DNA of 64,000 bases, taken from the NCBI RefSeq assembly GCF_026151205.1, contig NC_087079.1:17850945-17914944 (forward strand), read 5' to 3'. A program made the translations under genes and the position numbers. Source of the DNA: Bolinopsis microptera (lineage: Eukaryota > Ctenophora > Tentaculata > Lobata > Bolinopsidae). Under the pieces are notes generated by a model, which worked only from the letters and a program-made list of their open reading frames with translations, did not search any database and had not been told where the DNA came from. Of the stretch, positions 12,101-24,679 are shown piece after piece. Position 1 is the stretch's first letter. Every line of letters starts with the position of its first letter.

Positions 12101-15100
12101 CTGTTTCGTCTAGAGAGAAACATTCTACATCAGGAGGTCCAGAGTCTGACTCCGTACTTACGTCCTCACTCCAGAACCGCAGGCTCGCATCCATCAACTC
12201 TGCTATCAACTCAGAGTCACTGACCCTGTCCAAAGTTATCAAGTGCTCCGCTATATAGTCATTAAACGGAATATCTATCTCTCCGAACACGAGATCACCT
12301 GCATTCTCTCCATCCACAAGATAAACGTTTACTGCACCAGCTCCAGGTTCTTCCTTGCATTCAAGCTCTGAGGAGATGTCTTGCTGGAGAGACTCCTCAT
12401 CAACAGAAGGCATCTTCTTTAACTCTCTTTGGTCGTCGTGAACCTCAAAGCTCGATCTGAGACTAGACTTCCCGGAACTAAAGGTGAACCAGCTAGAGGA
12501 AGTGGACGGACCGTCACTGTCAGAGGATAAACTCTCGTCTAGAATATCAAGTCTGTCCTGATAGTCTTCAGTGAGCACATTATAGCAAGCTGAGAGGGAG
12601 AACGTGGGTAGATCCTCAAACTCAGGTGGACTACCTGGCTCGGTAGAAAGGGACGAACTTTTATTGGCGATTGGAAATTTATCAATATCATCAACCGCAG
12701 CTGTCTTCTTCAGTATGTGTAACATCTCCTTCTTACCGGAGATAGCAGCATCGTATATCTCCAGCATTGCCTCGTAGACTGTGATATAATCGTTGTGAGG
12801 GAGATTATACTCCCCAAATACCATGTCTCCAGCATTACTGAACTCAGTTTCCGAGTGAGGGGGACTAGGATATAACACCTCTCCTATCGAGTACTCACTC
12901 TCGCTCTGCTTAACGTTGGGGACCAGGACTCTGGGGACATCGTCCGTGTCGGAGACACCAGGTGTTAGGAACTCCTCCTCGGGTGACTGAGAGAGTTGGT
13001 CTCCTGGTGGGAACTCCTTTACTTTCCCGGACAGTGATTCTTCAATGATAGCCTGAACAAGGTCATTGCGAGGCATAGATATGTATTTAGAGAGACCACC
13101 GATGTGAGAAGACATGATCTCCTCATCAGAGGAGAGTAGTTCTGAGGAAGTAGTACCTCGCCTTCTGGTGAACCTGCGTCTCCTACTAGAACTAGTACCA
13201 GAGAGAAGAGACGGCGAGAGAATAGACTCTAGATTCTTATCTGAACTGTCCACAGCATCTCCCAACTCTACCCCGTCATGTTCCACTTCCCCAGGGCTGT
13301 CTACACTCTTACTGCGCTTCAGTCTGTGATATATCATGGGATCTATTACATGATCTCCTGTGAAGTGATCCTTGGCGTTGTCCCTCTCGGGGATACTGTC
13401 CAGATCCATCGCCACTGGTAACATGGACATGGGCTCAGAGAGCACCTGGAGGTCCCGCTCTATTCCCTCTGATGAAGACCCTGAGATAGTGAGCACCCTG
13501 TCTCGGTCAGGTATTGTTACCAGGGATTCTGCTGTAGGACCGTCTGGCGTTTTTACTGGGTAACCATTGTTTCTGTGAGGGGATGATATCCCACTGTCAA
13601 GAGGACTGGTGCTGTTAGCAAGACCATCACCAAGTTTAGAGTCCGAAGCAGATGTTAGCGAAGGTCCTAACCCACTGTCATACTGATCTACAAGTGAGTC
13701 GTACCTTTCATCGAGAAGGGAAGATTGCTTCTGTAAAATCTTGGTTTTGATTCTTTGTTGAGGTGGTGTTAGCACAGCAGCATTATTAGCGTAGGTTATA
13801 TGAACAATTTTATCAGGGTCTGGAGTATTAGACCTCTCCTCGACAGGCAAAATGTCTATCTTGAGAGGGGTCCTAGGAGGAGATAAGGGAGCAGGAGATA
13901 AGGGATCTGAAGGAGAGTCAGGGGAGAAGTAGATGCTCATGTCCTTGCCTGGAGTTACCTCCCCAACAATAGTGTTCTCTCCGTACACACAAGTCACATC
14001 AGCTGAGTAGATCTTGGGGTCTCCAGCAGGGGACTTGGAGAGGTGTTTGTCAGGCCTCAACCACACTGTACACTGGGAGGAGTAAGTTTTACCGTCCAGG
14101 TTCCTTGTGAGAGTCAGAGTTGGTGTGTTGTTTCTGGGGGCATCTCAAACAGCCGCTTAACTACAGGGTCGTCATGCTTCACCTCAGTCACCACCACGGT
14201 TTTGTGCACCTCGAAATCGTAGTCTCTGGACAGAACGATGGGGGCTGAACCTACAGGATCTAACTCCTGGCGAGCGATTTCTAGATCAGAGTTGGAGGTC
14301 AGCTCGACTATGTCAGAGAGTAGGCTCTCAACACTAACGCAGTGTTCCATGAGAGGGAGGAAACCCTCCACAGCCTCCTCTTCGTTATCAGATCCCTCAA
14401 ATAGACTGACAGAGTCAGAGGAGACACTGACATAGTCCTCGTCATCTGCTACAAACATGTTGTCCTCAAGTAGATCCAGCATGTTCTCCTCTCCAGCTCG
14501 TCTAGACTTTTCACCAAGTGGAACTTCTTGAACCGGTTGTAGAGCTTAGTCTTCCGGTCTGATCGTATCGTTATCTCGCCCTCCTCGCTTTGGTGGATCA
14601 CTTTAGAACTGCCAGTGTAAAACTCTTCTTTCGTACTGTTTTTTAACCTTACAGAATCTAAAGACCGGGGGGAGAAGGGCGTGTTCCCTTCCTTAGCATG
14701 CAATGCAATCCTTTTTCTTCTGATAATCTCACAAACAGGATCCTCTGCATCAACATCTCCTACATCCATGTCGTCAACCTGGCGCTTCACAGAAGCTATC
14801 TGCCACGGACAAGAGTCGTCTTCTTCGTCAAAATCTAAGAGAAGATCCTTGAAACCTTTAGGAGGAGGTCCGCACATGCTCCCCCGGTGGAGGGACGTGC
14901 TGAGGTGCTTGGAGACATTTGGGTCTTCATCATACGGTGAACTGTTACCATTGTTATTGTTCTTGGGAGGGAGAAGACCTAGTTCGTCTTCAGAAGGGAG
15001 GGAGTTGGAGGAAGGGCCTCGAGTTAGCTTCCGTTTAGTGGTGGGTGAGCTGCTCATGGGATGAGTGTAGTGTAGCGGAGTAGTACTGCAGGATATGGAA

Positions 15101-15186
15101 GGGATATCGTAGTCAGAGTCAACATAGGGTCCACTTCTCTTTACATGGGGAGGGGGCGAGGGAAACAACCCATGTTTGTAGATATC
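9113..15186 (-). CDS. Giant acidic low-complexity exon, about 2025 codons
   Basis: Runs from a tcctag acceptor (reading DIYKHGLFPSPPPHVKR) to a CCTACTCAG|GTTTAG donor, open in successive frames with three breaks. Near 14490 one base is missing; near 14115 one C is missing from a C5 run; near 11080 one G is extra in a G4 run. With these allowed for the exon is exactly 6075 nt, phase 0/0, as in neighbouring exons. Content: a Ser/Pro-rich N-terminus with GPPPKGFKDLLLDFDEEDDS, a beta-rich stretch around 14100-13930, four copies of an LVFGE-type module, basic runs (KKRRRRKKRTKS), a 39-bp (13-residue) QQADIRPDLVSNS array at about 9690-10490 and QETSSKQ repeats at the end. No domain is recognised. 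The following exon at 8954 continues in phase. It probably encodes the disordered tail or insert of a cytoskeletal protein, possibly the CH/coiled-coil gene. Confidence 0.75.
9690..10495 (-). repeat. Coding 39-bp array (13-residue QQADIRPDLVSNS)
   Basis: About 20 in-frame units inside the giant exon. A homogeneous block (DLVSNS type) is followed, toward 10495, by older variant units of the QQADIRPESICNG type. Most differences between units are synonymous or single substitutions. Confidence 0.95.
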
Positions 15187-17260
15187 CTAGGAGGGGTACA
15201 AGTGGTTAGAGTCAAACAAGCACCAGGTAAAGGATTAACACGTGTAAAGGTATCATTGAGAGGACAAAATGTAGGACATTCAACAACGATACGTTTTAAC
15301 AGCACTGTATATTATTCAAGTTAGAGTAGCACACAGCAGTTCGCATTTACAGTAAGATCACAAATGCTTCACCCAACAACAACAGTAACAAGCTCTATGT
15401 CAGCTTTATACACGTGTACCTAATAGATAAAGCAACCAGGATATTGCATACACACCACAAACATACAGTTTCAGAGTGTCTGTGAGTGTGTCACAGATTG
15501 TCTAATTCAGAGTAGAACTTTTAAAAGTTCACTAGTAGAACTTTAAAAAGCTAAAATTGATGAAAAACAAATGCTTTGAATCTATTTTTTCAGAGAAATT
15601 GTGCTACTTTTAAGCCAAAAAACGTGTAAAATGGTGAGAAATCGTTAAATAACGGCTTATTGGATGATATTGCGAGATAAAGTGTCTTTTAAAACAATTT
15701 AGTTCATAATTTGATCATGATTATACATTGGGGCTAAATGAAGTGTTCAAATTACTGTATAAAAATACGAGACCATAGGTCAGAAACTATAAACCAATAC
15801 CTTAAGAACGACAAATTTAGTCTATCATAAATTTAGTCGAAATTTAGTCTAAAGTTGTTGTAAACCAAATTTATTGAGACTAAATTATTCGGCGGCTAAT
15901 TTAATAGCAGACGAAAATTTCAGTAGAGAATATATGACATGAATATTATTGAGCTTACATTGTTCATAATTAATATAATGACCGTTCCTACTACTGAACT
16001 ACTTTGACTATTAGTTATTACAAGTGAAATTTAATCAACATGCCTGAGTAGAGGTTATGAATTTGTACAAAATCGGGAAAAAAATAGCTAAATAATGGAA
16101 AAAACAAATAAATGGAATGGAAAATGGTCTCGAAAAGTCGAAACATGTGACTAGAATTGTTGTACACTAAAAATTTGTGACTTAAATTATGGTAACCAAC
16201 ATTTTTTTAACCAAATTTATTGCGAACCAAATTTATTGCGATCCAAATTTTTTGCGAACCAAATTTATTGGCCTTAAGGTACCAAGACAACGAAATTGTG
16301 CAGTAACAGACAAATAGAATACAGGAACAAATGGCAGAAAACTCAATTAACTTTGCGATCTCGTCCTTAGTCACATGGTTCTACATTAACTCCATATGCC
16401 CATATATAGTATCATATCTTCAGAGCCTGAATATAAACAGTTTAAAAATATCACCCTACGGGCTCGTTCATAGTGCCAAACACTCATTATTCAAAGGCAG
16501 CTGTATAATGCGCTGTGTATAATGTGCCCCTTTAATTACCTACCTGTATGTGCCCCCCCCCCCTAACTCTGTAAGGGGCCACATATTCTACATTTGAGTG
16601 CGTAATTTGGGCTATACAAGAAAATATAAACGAAGCGCTCGTTAATGTCACGTTACAAGAGCAGTGTAAAGATTACACTAGCTAGAAGTAAAGAAGAGCC
16701 CTATTCTACACAACATGTGCTCATTAGATATGCATCATAATGACTGGTCGGTTATAAGACTATCATTAAACCACCTGTAGAGTAAGAGTGCTGGAATTAT
16801 ACAGGTATAAGCTGGAAGAGAAAGAGTGTTGGTATACCAGGTATAAGCTGGAAGAGTAAGCTGATATGACACATGACAAGTACTGGAGAAGTGCACTCAG
16901 AGAACGCGAGGGATCTTGAGATGGAGTGAGAAGTGTATATTATATCTCAATATCTCTTGTGTATATAAACTGATGGGAGGGTAAGCAGTGTACAATGTAT
17001 AAACACACATCATGGGAACACGCCTAACAAACAAAGCGCAGTAATAATGTAGCAGCTGGAGTAAGAATATATATTGAATCTTAAGAGGGTCGTGCCCCAC
17101 AATATTGTGCCCCACAACATAACAACTGAATACACACAAAGACTGAAAGAGAACCTAGTGCAGGCTTAAAGAGGAGTAATGTATAATCCCACAGATCACT
17201 AGTGTGGTGAACAGTATTGAAACACTGTCCCGCAGGGTCCAGAGAGGGCGGGAGTTAGGG
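15187..17260. other. No gene seen
   Basis: AT-rich intron side of the giant exon, with a small GCGAACCAAATTTATT repeat at 16200-16265 and a C run at 16551. No supported exon. Confidence 0.5.
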
Positions 17261-17264
17261 GGAT

Positions 17265-17905
17265 ACTGCACCTGCTGTACTACATAATGTATTACAAGAT
17301 ACTGCACCTGCTGTACTACATAATGTATTACAAGATACTGCACCTGCTGTACTACATAATGTATTACAAGATACTACACCTGCTGTACTACATAATGTAT
17401 AACAAGATACTACACCTGCTGTACTACATAATGTATAACAAGATACTGCACCTGCTGTACTACATAATGTATTACAAGATACTGCACCTGCTGTACCTAC
17501 TACATAATGTATTACAAGATACTGCACCTGCTGTAATACATAATGTATTACAAGATACTGCACCTGCTGTACTACATTATGTATTACAAGATACTACACC
17601 TGCTGTACTACATAATGTATTACAAGATACTACACCTGCTGTACTACATAATGTATAACAAGATACTACACCTGCTGTACTACATAATGTATAACAAGAT
17701 ACTGCACCTGCTGTACTACATAATGTATTACAAGATACTGCACCTGCTGTACCTACTACATAATGTATTACAAGATACTGCACCTGCTGTAATACATAAT
17801 GTATTACAAGATACTGCACCTGCTGTACTACATAATGTATTACAAGATACTACACCTGCTGTACTACATAATGTATTACAAGATACCACACCTGCTGTAA
17901 TACAT
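17265..17905. repeat. 36-bp array with higher-order repeat
   Basis: About 17 units of ATACTGCACCTGCTGTACTA plus CATAATGTATTACAAG. A block of seven units (with a TACCTAC insertion) is duplicated at an offset of 256 bp. Confidence 0.93.
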
Positions 17906-20900
17906 ATTACAAGGTAATGAGCCTGGTTGTAAGGGCGTGTAGTTGTAATGACATCACTAGATCATCTCTCGTAATTACATGGGAATTGACCTATAATTAA
18001 CCAATTATGCGGGAATTTTCAAGTGATTATACTGGAAAATATTCTGAAATTGTTTTAAATTAAATGTGAGAATAAGGGAGCGCTGCCTGTCAGTCTACCA
18101 TCACGAGGAAGTAATAAGATCGCCGCTACTTTTACTGAGGATGCATCTGAACAATAAAAGGGAGGATCAGACATCAAGGTACTAGTAGTAGCAGCAGTAG
18201 TAGTTATAAAGGAACTTAGTACTAGAGGAACTAGAGTACATTCGTACGTCAGGGGGATGATTTTAAAGTAGAAAAGTGACACTAGAAGACACTAAGTGAG
18301 AAGTAGAATCATGTTAAATTAAAAGTGTAACAACCCAGCGATAACGAGACTAACTCGCAATATATCAGTTTTTAAGTGAACCAGGTAAAGTAATAACTTA
18401 ATAAGGGGTGTTTAAAGGTTTAATAAACGACACACCACATAACAGTAAGCCATGTGTCAGTGGAATAGTCCTATATGTGTGTCCTACTGCACCGTGCTGA
18501 GGAATTCATAAACATTTATTGGTAACCTTTATTTGGTAGCCTAGGTGGCTTCATTGCTTTTATTCATTTGCTTATATTATTAGAAATAAGAAAGCCTATG
18601 ACAGTTAAGAACACGGGGAAGCAAAACCCTAGAAAGCAAACGAAACGCAGAGAGCAAACGAAACGCAGAGAGCAGAACCAAGGAAAGAGCACAACATCAG
18701 GGAACCGTTTATCAATCAAATGAAGCTGCTTGATTAACCAGCACTAAATTTTAGTAAAATTATAGTTACTGTATAGTTACTGTAGCGAGACAGACGCACT
18801 ACTGAGACAGACGCAATCGTATAAAGGATAATTAACTATAGTATTCAACATATAAGTGTAATTATGGGCATATTATCATCATCACGCCACAATGAGATCA
18901 ATAGTTGCTTGACAAATTATGTTGATGTAACGAATATTATAATCAACAACAATAATCAATAAGGGAAATATTTAAAACAAAACAGGCAACCAATTAAGCT
19001 GCCGGAGATATGGCGCAGGGCTCACAAATAACTAAGTAGGAACACTAAGGACACTAAGGACACAGCAACCTATAGTAGCAATTACACTGGTGTACTGTTT
19101 ACATCAATGACATGGTATATATGTTGCTGTGTGTATGTAATAGTATTGGAGACCTGTATAAGTGGTATTATAGGGCTCACAAGGCGACTTCCTTGTAATT
19201 AATGTTCTGGTAAAGCTATTATCTGTTAAGTTAGCCTATGGAAGGGCAGCTTGATAGTATACCCATCGGAGCTTATACACAAGACTAATTATTGTAAGTT
19301 AATATAAGAATATAAGGGGACAGAGGGCGCCCCCCCCCCTCCGTCGTTACAAAGGTTGTCATGTGCAGTTCGTTAACGTGCAAGCAGCGAGAAAACACAA
19401 TTACAACTTCATACCAACGAGGAATGGAAACAAAAGAAATCATTTATTTCAACGAATTGTGTTGCCAATTCCAGGTAGATGATGAAATGTTGGGGTGACT
19501 GTTTACATTGTAGAGGTCTAAATGAGTTTGTACACTGTACACATAGGACTAAAGGGGTGGGAACCTTGTGTAGTGTAAACATAGGACTAAAGGGGCGGGA
19601 ACCTTGTGTAGTGTAAAAAACAAACTAAAAGTAGTGTAAACAATAAACCAAGTGGAGTAGGTACTGAAAACAAAACACAGGAAACTTATTGCTAATTTCT
19701 GTAATTACAGCATTATAATGGGATGGATCTAATTGAGTGTAATCTATACACAGCTTAGTGTAATTGCTCGCGTATTAAATCTTACTATATACAAAGCGAG
19801 ACGATATATATGTGTTTATCCGTGCCATTTTATTGACACCGCGGCATCAACTTTATCGCGACTTTCCGCAAAAACCGTAAAAGATATACAACTGAAACTT
19901 TTTTGACTGGGTCAAATGCTTTAATGGCCTCCAAATCAGCATGAAAAAAATAAAAAATAGGCCAAGGAGTAGGAATTTTATAGCCCAAAATTTGGATCCC
20001 CAAGTGGTGTCAAAAACGCGAATTAAATAGGTAATAATTATTTTAGTTTCCTGAGTCTTGACACCATTTTAGGGTTATACGGGTTCTTGCTAGTACGTTT
20101 AATTGGAGTGGCTCAAAAGTTTAATCGGTTTAGATTTTACTTATGATTCGAATTTTGAATTTAATTTCAGATAGCACGCTCTACAGCGGAAAGGAAATAA
20201 AGAGTGTAACAACTACAACGGAAAGAAAGAGTGTAACAACTACAACGGAAAGAAAGAGTGTAACAGGTATACAAATACAGAACAGCGCCAATACAGCTGA
20301 GTTAGCAGCGGAAGAGACTGCAGCTGTGTGTGAAGTAATTAGCGGCGTACACTACTAATAATGTATTTCACTAATTGACACTGTAGTTGATAAGGGAAGC
20401 CTGTTAGCTACGTGCGCTGTTGAATTAATTAAATTTACATCTAAATAGTTAATATTTTACCACACCTACTAATAATACGTATCGTCATAGCAACAAGCCA
20501 ACCAGTTTGAAAATGCGCCGATGTGGTTACCAACTTTTGCGATCAGTGGAAATAAAATTACATTTATAATTTACATTTCAGTGAACAGTGAGAACATGAT
20601 GCACTTTACTCTTCGCCAAAGTAAAGGTTGAAGCCTTCTTCCATAACCCTCTCCCCTGATCCTCGCCTTATTCCCTAACCATGGCAATCTTCTCTGACCC
20701 TTAGATGGCAAGTACGTACGGTACAGGGCTTTAAGTACGTACGGTACAGCTACTTTTAAAGGTACGTACCGTACAGGCACTGTAAGGTACAATTTTTTTC
20801 AAATTTTTAGAATCAACTTCAGTGAATTACTTGCAATTTTTGATTAGTATTATCATCATGGGATCATCATAATTTTTGAGATAGAAGTCGAAAATAAACA

Positions 20901-22796
20901 CAGTGGTTAAAACAATAAAAGATTTAAGAGGAAAATTTATGTACCGGATCGCTCTTAACCGGTACTACACTACTACTACTTGTAATTAGGTTCCAATTCT
21001 TCTACTTCTGGATTATTCTGCGCACGTACCGTCTAGTTTTTGTTTCCATTGCTATCAACTGGATTTGTACCTTTCAGCCTACCTTATTAAGTACGTACCG
21101 TACAGCTAATTTAAAGGTACGTACCGTACGTACTTCAATGAAACAAGAAATTTTCAATGAAACAAGAAATTTAATTTTAGCACATTTTTACAGAATAAAA
21201 AGATGTAAAACAATTCATAAAATATAATGCTTATTTGGTGTATGACTTTTTGTCCTGACTGCTAGTTTGGTTTATGAAGGACAGGTAACTAACGGGGCAA
21301 GGAATGCGCGTGCCTGGAAGCTTTTGCACACACCGAAACGCTAGTTCAGTTAAGTTTTTAGAGACAAGGCTCAGATTAGGACTAGAAGAAAAATTGTTAG
21401 CAGACATTAGAGGTTCTGTTTATAATTGTTACTATAGGTTGCAGTCTTGTTGTGACAAAAAGTCTACACTAAAACATGATTTAGTTTATATTTAGGATAT
21501 AAAATGCAGCTTAAAGGTGGATATTGGAGAGCTGGTGAAAGATTATGGCCTTTGTATCAATTGTTATAATAAGCTATAAATATCTTAAACTATACAGTGC
21601 TAATTAAAAATTTCCTTAACCTTCATTCTCAAATTAGATTTTTTAAATTCAAAAATAAATATACAATGATTTTATTAAAAACTTTCTCACACATACTTTA
21701 CTCACAGGACAAGACTTGGAAAACAGTACTTGCCATCTTAGCTCTGACCCTGGCAATCTTATCTGACCCGGACCTTCTTCTCTAATCCTGGCCCTCTTCC
21801 ATTAGTCGACGGAACATAGATTTCGATCAAAGATCGCCTTATGTAAGGTTGTAGTTTGTGAGAACATTAACTAAAAAAAGGGCCCTCAGTATACCTCTGG
21901 CCCACTGTATTGATGCAGATGTTTTACATTAGGATATATTATGATTATATATCGTATACTTCTCCTCAGTTCAGAAATCACTCATGGAGAAGTACTGGGA
22001 ATATTTTCCGATCGAGTGGGAGCCAAGTTAACAGACAGGGCGATAACTTCCTGATTAGATACCGTGTTTAATGTCTAAATAGCTTGAAGATGGCCCTCTT
22101 CCATGTCTAAATAATAAGTTAAACCACTACGAATCCGTGTCTTAGTTATTAAAACTTGCGCCAAGACATCTTTTTATAACAATGAAAAATATGTGCCGAC
22201 TCCATCATCTATTCAAACTAACAATCCCTGAATTCCGATGTCATAGAAAAGTGACTCGTGTCTGCAGATCCAACTGTCTTACCGTGTCTAAAGTCTATTG
22301 ATAATAAGATAAAGAGAGAGAATAAGATAAACCACTACACATCCATGTATATCTATACTTAGTTATTAAACCTTGCACAAACGTCCAACATGTACTTTCA
22401 TAACAATAAAAATATGTGCCGACTGCCGACACGATCATCTATTCTAACTGAAAATTGCTGAATTTCGACGTCATAGAAAAGTGACTCGTGTCTGCTGCTC
22501 ATTTTTCAGCTGTAATCACGTTCCGCATGATAAAAAGAAATGTGTCTTTGTATTTTGATTCATTACTCCGTCTAGTCATTGCCTACTGATAATAGTTTAG
22601 TACTAAGATGCATCCCTCAATCACGCTCTGATAAACCACCACAACAAAGCGTTCATAATATGACGATGTAAAGATTTCGGGCGACGTTCTTATTCTATGT
22701 TGTATGATGAGGAATGTGTATAATTTCTAATGGCGTAAGTCTAATAACCCCCACTCTATACGCTGATATCTAATTGCTGTTTTGTTGTTACTGCTA
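17906..22796. other. No gene seen; CGTACGGTAC motif cluster
   Basis: AT-rich. Contains three GTGTAACAACTACAACGGAA units (20205-20260) and several palindromic GTACGTACCGTAC copies at 20711-20790 and 21030-21135. No supported exon. Confidence 0.5.
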
Positions 22797-22823
22797 GGTT
22801 ATTGAATTGAGGCGATCGGTCCT

Positions 22824-24679
22824 ATGAGCTCTCCGAGCGGTAAAAGAAAGATAACTCGAAGCCCTTCCTCACTACCTCCTGAAGAGATAAGTTCACATGA
22901 CGTGTTAACACTACAACAAGAAGGCGAAAACCGATCCAAAACCCAGATTCTGATAACGATCTCAACGTAAAGGAGTTTAACTCGCAATCTGAAGAAGATT
23001 CTGTCCCCATATCAACAGAAGAAGAGTGGGTCGATCATACAATTGATTTCTTGGGACACAGTGAGACTCTTTTAATAAGTATAACAGAAGACAAACTTTC
23101 GTCTTCCTCTTTTAAAGTAGGTAACAGCGGTATCAGATCGTCGCATGATGAAGATGTGCTAGATGTTATTTCCCCAATGACCTCTAGTAACAGCGGTAAC
23201 AGACCGGCAGTCAATGATGACCCAGATGTCGCCAAGTTCCTGAAAACATCTCTCCACAGAGGCAGTATGAATAGGCCTCCACCGAAAGGCTTTAAGGATC
23301 TGTTAGATTTTGAAGAGGAGGATGAGTCTTGTCCGTGGCAGATCTCGACAGTGCGGAGATCTGTTAGCGGAATAGATATAGGTGATGTAAACATGCAAGA
23401 GGAAGATCTGTTAGAACTGGAACAGGATCTAAACATACAAGAGGAAGATCTGCCAGAACTTGAAGAGGATCTAAACATGCAAGAGGAAGATCTGCCAGAA
23501 CTGGAACAGGATCTAAACATGCAAGAGGAAGATCTGCCAGAACTTGAAGAGGATATAAACATGCAAGAGGAAGATCTGCCAGAACTGGAACAGGATCTAA
23601 ACATGCAAGAGGAAGATCTACCAGAACTGGAACAGGATATAAACATGCAAAAGGAAGATCTGCCAGAACTGGGACAGGATCTAAACATACAAGAGGAAGA
23701 TCTGCCAGAACTTAAAGAGGATCTAAACATGCAAGAGGAAGATCTACCAGAACTTGGACAGGATCTAAACATGCAAGAGGAAGATCTGCCAGAACTGGAA
23801 GAGGATCTAAACATGCAAAAGGAAGATCTGCCAGAACTGGGACAGGATCTAAACATACAAGAGGAAGATCTGCCAGAACTTAAAGAGGATCTAAACATGC
23901 AAGAGGAAGATCTACCAGAACTTGAAGAGGATCTAAACATGCAAGAGGAAGATCTGCCAGAACTTGAAGAGGATCTAAACATGCAAGAGGAAGATCTGCC
24001 AGAACTTGAAGAGGATCTAAACATGCAAGAGGAAGATCTGCCAGAACTTGAACAGGATCTAAACATGCAAGAGGAAGATCTGCCAGAACTTGAAGAGGAT
24101 CTAAACATGCAAGAGGAAGATCTGCCAGAACTTGAAGAGGATCGAAACATGCAAGAGGAATATCTGCCAGAACTTGAAGAGGATCTAAACATGCAAGAGG
24201 AAGATCTGCCAGAACTGGAAGAGCTTCTAAACATGCAAGAGGAAGATCTGCCAGAACTTGAAGAGGATCTAAACATGCAAGAGGAAGATCTGCCAGAACT
24301 TGAAGAGCTTCTAAACATGCGAGAGGAAGATCTGCCAGAACTTGAAGAGGATCTAAACATGCAAGAGGAAGATCTGCCAGAACTGGAAGAGGATCTAAAT
24401 ATGCAAGAGGAAGATTTGCCAGAACTGAAAGAGGTTCTAAACATGCAAGAAGAAGATCTGCCAGAACTGAAAGAGGATCTAAACATGCAAGAGGAAGATC
24501 TACCAGAATTTGAAGAAAAGGTTGACGAAAAACAGGACTGGGATCAAGATAACGGGGACCTTACTATTTTTGCTGTAATCTCTCGACTTTTTCAATGTGG
24601 GCAATACCCGCAAGATCTCTGCCTAAGAGGTAGATATAGACCCTTCAAACTTCGTGTTGTGTCAAGACGTATTACTTGA
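22824..24679 (+). pseudogene. Inverted paralogous copy of the giant exon's start with own 39-bp expansion
   Basis: Plus-strand copy of the first part of the giant exon. Matching blocks in order are MSSPSGKRKITRSPSS, DPDVAKFLKTSLHRGSM, PPPKGFKDLLDFEEEDES, CPWQISTVRR and DIGDV. The exon counterpart then goes on differently, whereas here about 28 in-frame 39-bp units encode DLNMQEEDLPELE. The frame from the ATG at 22824 is broken by one single-base indel near 22930, in an A-rich run; the second part (from about 22936) is open for 580 codons to a stop at 24679. It could be a young pseudogene, or an expressed paralogue with a consensus error. No promoter or splice partner is recognised. Confidence 0.6.
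23390..24520 (+). repeat. Coding 39-bp array (13-residue DLNMQEEDLPELE)
   Basis: About 28 units with the acidic 13-residue period; predicted charged alpha-helix. The antisense Ser-rich open frame over it is only a shadow. Confidence 0.95.

Noticed and set aside
16331-16522. 63-codon plus-strand frame
   Set aside because: No family features and biased AT composition; consistent with chance.
23035-24486. Ser-rich 483-codon minus-strand frame
   Set aside because: Shadow of the plus-strand 39-bp coding array, which shows homology to the giant exon.
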